A DNA stretch of 41,258 bases, taken from positions 1-41,258 of IMG/VR virus record IMGVR_UViG_3300023174_004058; one strand, given 5' to 3'. A program made the position numbers and the translations under genes. The stretch is from a virus. A model generated the notes under the pieces. The model saw only the letters and a list, made by a program, of their open reading frames with translations, was not told the origin of the DNA and did not search any database. Of the stretch, positions 37,274-41,258 are shown piece by piece. Each line of letters starts with the position of its first letter. Positions within the stretch are counted from its first letter, which is position 1.

Positions 37274-38412
37274 AGTCCCGCCTTAAGGCGATCAAAGTAT
37301 TGATCGTCAGCAGTGAGTGGTGCAAACACTTTCACACTGTTGTATCCAGGCAAAGAGGCTGCAAACCCAACGTTGTTGATGTCTGACAAAGAGATCTCTC
37401 TATCAAAGTCATATGTGCGGTAAGTGTTTGCACCGCGTGAATTCAAATCTAGCTCGTCAGCAATGCTTTGCAATCTTTGTTCAATTTCAGGCACCCGCGG
37501 CAACAATGATTGTATTTGTTGAGTAGCACTCAAAGCCGCTGCCACACCAGACATGTTGGGTTGCCAGGTATGACCATGATTCCAACTCTGTATGTTCAAA
37601 GTTTGTCTCACTGTTTCTGTACACACAGCCGCACCCAATGGACTGTATCCGCCCGTTAAAGATTTACCAATGGCACAAATGTCAGGTTGTATGCCATAAG
37701 GCGCATAGCCAAACATGGTGCCATTTGTGCCCCAACAAAACGCCACGTCATCCACAACCATCAGCACATTGTGCTCATCGCAAATCAATCGTAATTGCTG
37801 CCAGAACTTGATGCTGTAAGGAGCCATGGTCACGGCCCAGCTCACGGTTTCTAATATCACACATCCAATGTCAGGGTGGCGTTTTAATTGTTCTTGTATT
37901 TTGTTTAGCGCAAGTTGTTCTTGTCCATGTTGCTGATATGCATATTGCCAATTGGGACTGTTGACCAGCACAGAACGACCCAATCCAGGGTATTCGCCAC
38001 GTAGATGTTTGGCCAGCATAGTGGTGCCATGATAACTCATGGAGAAGCTCAAGATCTTGTCTCGTGATTGACCACGGGCAGCCCAGTAACTGTCGTTCAT
38101 GGCAATGGCTGCTTCCACTGCATCTGATCCACTCACAGCCCAGGTAACTGCTGCCCAGTTGCCTAACTCACAAATTTCTTTGACCAGTGCGTTATTTTGT
38201 TCAGCAGTTTCGCCTGTGTTGCCACGAATGAAGTTGATTTCATTTGATGACACAGCATCAGCAATGGGTTGATTGCCATAGCCCAAGATATAGGCCATGT
38301 TGCCACACTGGATGTCCATGTGTGTTTCACCGTTGGAGTATTCTACCATATACCCGTGAGTACGGGTGACTGTTTTTTCCTGTTCGCCAGGTGACCAATA
38401 TTTTATTTCCAT
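37255..38412 (-). CDS. Class III PLP-dependent aminotransferase, 385 aa
   Basis: The fold of the glutamate-1-semialdehyde/ornithine aminotransferase group is visible: V-S-G-S-D-A-V-E-A-A-I (cofactor phosphate binding), S-Y-H-G-T-T (the family's Y-H-G), V-V-D-D-V-A-F-C-W (Asp contacting the pyridine nitrogen), and A-I-G-K-S-L-T-G-G-Y (the PLP lysine). The length of 385 is somewhat below the usual 420-450. ATG 38412 is chosen; an in-frame TTG at 38427 has no ribosome-binding site either. The substrate cannot be told, but the location beside lipid and glycan genes may matter. Confidence 0.87.
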   Translation of the reverse strand: MEIKYWSPGEQEKTVTRTHGYMVEYSNGETHMDIQCGNMAYILGYGNQPIADAVSSNEINFIRGNTGETAEQNNALVKEICELGNWAAVTWAVSGSDAVEAAIAMNDSYWAARGQSRDKILSFSMSYHGTTMLAKHLRGEYPGLGRSVLVNSPNWQYAYQQHGQEQLALNKIQEQLKRHPDIGCVILETVSWAVTMAPYSIKFWQQLRLICDEHNVLMVVDDVAFCWGTNGTMFGYAPYGIQPDICAIGKSLTGGYSPLGAAVCTETVRQTLNIQSWNHGHTWQPNMSGVAAALSATQQIQSLLPRVPEIEQRLQSIADELDLNSRGANTYRTYDFDREISLSDINNVGFAASLPGYNSVKVFAPLTADDQYFDRLKAGLQRLTR

Positions 38413-38442
38413 GCAGATATATAGCAAGGAAAACTGGGCAGT

Positions 38443-38739
38443 TTAAATTTCGGGACTGCTGCCGGACCGGTCCTCACCAGCACCCAACACACACGCCAGT
38501 TTAGCGTCGTATTCTATCATGGTCCATGAACGAGTTTCTCGATTCATCAACAATGTTATATGGGTATTGTGTACTGATTTCCCAACCCAGACTGGTGTTT
38601 CTTTGTGTATGTCTACAAAATAGTTCATGACTACTTGTGCGTCTGAACATTTCAAGGGCTTTTGTAAATCTATAATTTCCTGGGCGTGGGCTATAGAGCT
38701 GATTAGGCAGAATAACAACGCCATTGCTGTATTACGCAT
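38443..38739 (-). CDS. Small secreted (periplasmic) protein, 98 aa
   Basis: A classical signal peptide is visible: basic start M-R-N, hydrophobic core A-M-A-L-L-F-C-L-I-S-S, and an A-H-A cleavage motif before Q-E (cut after about residue 19). The mature part of about 79 residues contains two cysteines (in L-K-C-S-D and L-A-C-V-L), which could form a disulfide in the periplasm. AGGAGA precedes the ATG and a CATAAATA late-type element lies about 20 bases upstream. I recall short secreted proteins of similar layout in marine T4-like phages, but not their function. Confidence 0.78.
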   Translation of the reverse strand: MRNTAMALLFCLISSIAHAQEIIDLQKPLKCSDAQVVMNYFVDIHKETPVWVGKSVHNTHITLLMNRETRSWTMIEYDAKLACVLGAGEDRSGSSPEI

Positions 38740-38758
38740 AATGGCTTCTCCTGTGAAA

Positions 38759-38766
38759 TATTTATG
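38759..38766 (-). promoter_or_regulatory. Late-promoter-like CATAAATA for the secreted protein
   Basis: CATAAATA on the minus strand matches the T4 late -10 at seven of eight positions and lies 20 bases before the ATG at 38739. A GTTAAATA on the plus strand (38790-38797) faces the other way toward the gene at 38818. Confidence 0.5.
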
Positions 38767-38772
38767 TTATAT

Positions 38773-38809
38773 TTTTGTAATATTTGAATGTTAAATAACT
38801 ATTACAAAA
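38773..38809. repeat. 10-bp inverted repeat TTTTGTAATA / TATTACAAAA
   Basis: The two perfect arms lie at 38773-38782 and 38800-38809 with a 17-base spacer. They flank the GTTAAATA element in the gap between divergent genes. The same 10-mer TTTTGTAATA also occurs at 28069-28078, in front of a sigma70 promoter. A protein-binding site is more likely than an RNA hairpin given the AT-rich arms and long loop. Confidence 0.4.
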
Positions 38810-38817
38810 GGCTCACA

Positions 38818-39426
38818 ATGAAAGAAATTTTACAAACACTCAAAGAACAACGTTGGGATGATCATCGTTATTATCATCACAGTCGTATCAACCAATTTTT
38901 ACATTTGATATCAGCCACAAGTTTTTTGGTTGCATATGTGTATCTGTTTATTGATCCAGTGGTGAGTGCTTATGTTGCATGGTTGATCGCCATGACCACC
39001 AGACAAGCAGGTCATTTCTTCTTTGAACCGCACGGTTACGATGAATACAACAATGCCACATTTGAATACAAAGAAAAAATCAAAATTGGATTCAACTTAA
39101 AACGCAAACGTGTGTTGATGGCCTGTTTTGTAGCCGTGCCATTGTTGGCCTACTTTGATGCTGAGTTGATGAATGTGTTGATACCTGACAACGATCCAAT
39201 GACATTTGTAAATCGTGTGGGCATGGGCTGGTTATGGCTGGGCGCAGCCGGTGTTGTGTTTAGAATGATTCAACTCACAGCACTACAAAGTAGACGAGTT
39301 GCACTAGTTTGGTGTCTCAAGATTGTGACTGATCCATTCCACGATGTATGGATCTATCGTAAGAGCCCTATATACTTGATGCGTGGTCAACTGATTGATC
39401 CTGACCTGCGTCAAGATTACACATAG
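38818..39426 (+). CDS. Membrane protein with Mpo1/DUF962-like motifs, 202 aa
   Basis: The chain has a His-rich start (R-Y-Y-H-H-S-R-I-N-Q-F-L-H-L-I-S-A) followed by two hydrophobic helices, then R-Q-A-G-H-F-F-F-E-P-H-G-Y, and two further hydrophobic stretches. The H-x3-N-x3-H and Q-x-G-H-x2-x-E pattern recalls the Mpo1/DUF962 family, whose yeast member is an iron-dependent dioxygenase acting on 2-hydroxy fatty acids. The match is by eye. ATG 38818 is chosen over 38788, which lies within the inverted-repeat and late-promoter region. The gene is convergent with the glycosyltransferase and may belong to the same lipid-related set. Confidence 0.65.
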   Translation: MKEILQTLKEQRWDDHRYYHHSRINQFLHLISATSFLVAYVYLFIDPVVSAYVAWLIAMTTRQAGHFFFEPHGYDEYNNATFEYKEKIKIGFNLKRKRVLMACFVAVPLLAYFDAELMNVLIPDNDPMTFVNRVGMGWLWLGAAGVVFRMIQLTALQSRRVALVWCLKIVTDPFHDVWIYRKSPIYLMRGQLIDPDLRQDYT

Positions 39427-40448
39427 CCATCCTCATCAGTCCATTTGCCGTTGGGAGTGAGATTGTCTCGGAATATATGCCAGGCCCTCTCCCAACTCCA
39501 ACGATGACTGCCTTGCTCAACTTTGTCACGTGCCAATGCCAAACATCGATATGTTGCTGTGGCTAGATCATTTTCCATGTAACCTGTGACGCCTTGATCA
39601 ATCACATCCTTAGGACCTTGTACAGGGTATGCCGCAACTGGTGTACCACAGGCCATGGCTTCGATCATGACCAGACCAAATGTTTCCCATTTACTGGGGA
39701 ATACAAACACATCTGCCATGGCATAGTATCGTGCCAGGTCCACGCCAGTCTTGTAACCTGCAAAAACAATGTCAGGATAACGTTGTTCTAGTTCCGCTCG
39801 GTATGGACCATCGCCCACAATGATTTTGTTGGCGCCCGGATATTGCATGTTGCAAAAATCATCCAAGTTCTTTTCTCGACTCACACGACCCACATACAAC
39901 AAAATGGGACCATTGACCACAGTTTCAGTTCTGTGGTCAGGATTGAACACAGTCCTATCTACTCCGCGTGTCCAGGAAATTACATCACCGTCAAAGCCAT
40001 GTTCGTGCAATTCTGTGACCATTGAATCTGTTGTGGTCAACACTTTGCCTGAGTGCTTGTGAAACCAACGCACATAGCGCCAGGTCATGCTTTCAGGAAT
40101 ACCTGCTATTTTTTTTAAACCTTCAGGAAACTTAGTATGGTAAGCAGTATTATACCGACGATTCCGCTGGTCAAGATAAAATCTAGCGTACAAACCAAGA
40201 GGACCCTCCGTGGCGATGTGTATATAATCCGGAGCCACAGCCCTAATCTTCTTCCCAATCTTCCAGGGAATTGAAATTTTAATTTCGCGGTAGCCTGGGC
40301 TACTAACATGTAAGAACTCCAAGGGAGTAATGTATACAACACGATAGCCGTCCAAAACTGCCAGCGCCTCAATGTTCTTGTACGTAGTGACCACACCATT
40401 TATCTGCTCCGGTAAATTGTCAGTTATGATTAAGATAGTTTTTGACAT
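39417..40448 (-). CDS. agt: Family 4-type glycosyltransferase, Agt-like (glycolipid synthesis)
   Basis: The 343-residue protein has a GT-B fold: N-terminal D-N-L-P-E-Q-I-N-G-V-V-T-T-Y and H-I-A-T-E-G-P-L-G-L-Y-A-R, then L-Y-V-G-R-V-S-R-E-K-N at the hinge, and E-T-F-G-L-V-M-I-E-A-M-A-C-G-T-P-V (the donor-binding E-x7-E motif) in the second half. The H-I-A-T-E-G-P and T-A-Y-H-T-K-F-P-E segments match, from memory, the glycosyltransferases next to plcP in proteobacteria, which add sugar to diacylglycerol. Its start lies 33 bases after the plcP-like stop on the same strand, with AAGGAT as ribosome-binding site. The sugar donor cannot be read from sequence. Confidence 0.82.
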   Translation of the reverse strand: MSKTILIITDNLPEQINGVVTTYKNIEALAVLDGYRVVYITPLEFLHVSSPGYREIKISIPWKIGKKIRAVAPDYIHIATEGPLGLYARFYLDQRNRRYNTAYHTKFPEGLKKIAGIPESMTWRYVRWFHKHSGKVLTTTDSMVTELHEHGFDGDVISWTRGVDRTVFNPDHRTETVVNGPILLYVGRVSREKNLDDFCNMQYPGANKIIVGDGPYRAELEQRYPDIVFAGYKTGVDLARYYAMADVFVFPSKWETFGLVMIEAMACGTPVAAYPVQGPKDVIDQGVTGYMENDLATATYRCLALARDKVEQGSHRWSWERAWHIFRDNLTPNGKWTDEDGYV

Positions 40449-40481
40449 GATCCTTCTACCTTGAATGTTTTGAATTTTAAA

Positions 40482-41258
40482 TTATACCGCATGGTCAACA
40501 GTGTCTGTTCGCAGGTCTTCTGGTCCAGAAACTGTAGTTCTATTCTTCCGGCTTGATCTTGCGGGTTCGTTATGTGTACTGCTATCAATATCATCAACCA
40601 CATTGTCGCTCTCCTGTGTCCAAGTTATGATTTCCCACTCACCGTTATGGTGTTCTACCAGGGCTGTGCAACTCTCTACCCAGTCTCCGTCATTCATGTA
40701 GGTGACACCATCTATCTCTTTGATTTCGGCATGATGAATGTGTCCGCAGATAACTCCGTCAAAGCCACGTTTCTTGCAATAGGCAGCAAGATTGTGTTCA
40801 AAGTGGAATATAAAGTCTACTGCTTTTTTGACCCGATGCTTAAGGAACAGGCTAAGGCTAAAGTACCCAAAACCAAAACGATGACGAATCCAATTGATCC
40901 GAGTATTGAGTCCAAGAATGAAATCATATGCTTTGTCTCCTAATATAGCCAACCACGGCGCCAGGCGTGTGATGCCGTCAAACATGTCACCGTGTACCAC
41001 AAGATAATGCCGACCGTCAGCACCTATGTGTTCAGTTTGATTTACCAATTCAATTATGCCAAACCCAATGCCATACTGCATGAAGGGTCTTAGAAACTCG
41101 TCGTGATTACCAGCCACATATACAACCCTAGTACCGCGCTTGCTATGACCCAGCACACGGCGAATAACATTGGTGTGACTTTGTTTCCAGCGCCACTTGT
41201 TTTGTTTGATTTTCCAAGCGTCAATGATATCTCCCACTAGATATAATGTTTCGCAGGT
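40482..41258 (-). CDS. plcP: PlcP-like phospholipase C of the calcineurin/LpxH-like family, 5' part missing
   Basis: The frame runs off the right edge, so the N-terminal metal motif (D-x-H) is not seen. Visible are T-L-Y-L-V-G-D-I-I-D-A-W, V-A-G-N-H-D-E, V-H-G-D-M-F-D, and G-H-I-H-H-A-E with a final N-D-G-D-W-V-E-S-C-T-A-L. These match, from memory, proteobacterial PlcP proteins, often annotated as UDP-2,3-diacylglucosamine diphosphatase. PlcP removes the head group of phospholipids to leave diacylglycerol. It precedes the Agt-like gene, as in bacterial plcP-agt pairs. A true LpxH role in lipid A is the main alternative. The last 45 residues are polar, Ser/Asp/Arg-rich and look phage-specific. 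Confidence 0.83.
   Translation of the reverse strand, partial: TCETLYLVGDIIDAWKIKQNKWRWKQSHTNVIRRVLGHSKRGTRVVYVAGNHDEFLRPFMQYGIGFGIIELVNQTEHIGADGRHYLVVHGDMFDGITRLAPWLAILGDKAYDFILGLNTRINWIRHRFGFGYFSLSLFLKHRVKKAVDFIFHFEHNLAAYCKKRGFDGVICGHIHHAEIKEIDGVTYMNDGDWVESCTALVEHHNGEWEIITWTQESDNVVDDIDSSTHNEPARSSRKNRTTVSGPEDLRTDTVDHAV

Noticed and set aside
38773-38809. Reading the TTTTGTAATA inverted repeat as a terminator
   Set aside because: The arms are AT-rich, the loop is 17 bases and it lies upstream of a gene, so a DNA-binding site is more likely.
1-41258. CRISPR arrays, insertion sequences, integrase, attachment sites or tRNA genes
   Set aside because: No regularly spaced repeats, transposase or integrase motifs, or cloverleaf sequences were seen on either strand; the genome appears lytic in this part.

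Overview
This window looks like part of the genome of a large, lytic, T4-like tailed phage (myovirus type). It holds 57 protein genes packed tightly on both strands, many joined by 1-4 base stop/start overlaps, with no stretch over about 215 bases lacking a gene. The T4-like signs are a gp61-type primase next to a gp41-type helicase, a gp30-type DNA ligase, class Ia ribonucleotide reductase genes with a glutaredoxin, a PAAR spike protein, and T4-late-promoter-like TAAATA elements in front of virion genes. Several small unknown proteins resemble, from memory, families of T4-like cyanophages and marine myoviruses. The host is probably a Gram-negative aquatic proteobacterium: IscU keeps the HscA-binding LPPVK motif, ClpS and ClpX are proteobacterial in type, and the lipid enzymes resemble proteobacterial PlcP and Agt. 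Host and environment are inference.

Layout. 1-570: end of a possible family-C (Pol III alpha-like) DNA polymerase and a hypothetical gene. 591-5594: a virion-like protein, primase, helicase, then an AT-rich pair (2OG-Fe(II) oxygenase and radical SAM enzyme). 5591-12865: virion or late genes on both strands with late-type promoters, one clear terminator, a protein fusing a Pol-beta-type nucleotidyltransferase with a ligase-like domain, and an XhlA/holin-like protein. 12875-17158: a perfect-consensus sigma70 promoter driving iscU, two radical SAM enzymes, an SGNH hydrolase and iscA. 17161-20068: exonuclease, pectate-lyase-type tailspike, conserved unknown. 20075-25767: nucleotide metabolism (nrdA, nrdB, glutaredoxin) interleaved with two methyltransferases and small unknowns. 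25769-28058: PAAR and two structural proteins. 28080-33739: small early genes under sigma70 promoters, DNA ligase, a structured leader RNA, and a large membrane protein. 33736-36110: clpX, ribosomal protein bS21 gene, hsp20, clpS. 36107-41258: metallophosphoesterase, aminotransferase, a secreted small protein, an Mpo1-like membrane protein, and an agt-plcP lipid-remodelling pair that runs off the right edge.

How the genes may work together. The phage appears to carry (i) replication and dNTP supply, (ii) a proteostasis and translation takeover set, (iii) an Fe-S maturation and radical-SAM set that may supply its own iron-sulfur enzymes, and (iv) a membrane-lipid remodelling module that in bacteria swaps phospholipids for glycolipids under phosphate starvation. 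Modules (iii) and (iv) are the most unusual parts. Five near-consensus sigma70 promoters, all with 17-bp spacers, sit before host-takeover genes, while TAAATA elements sit before virion genes, suggesting an early/late transcription split.
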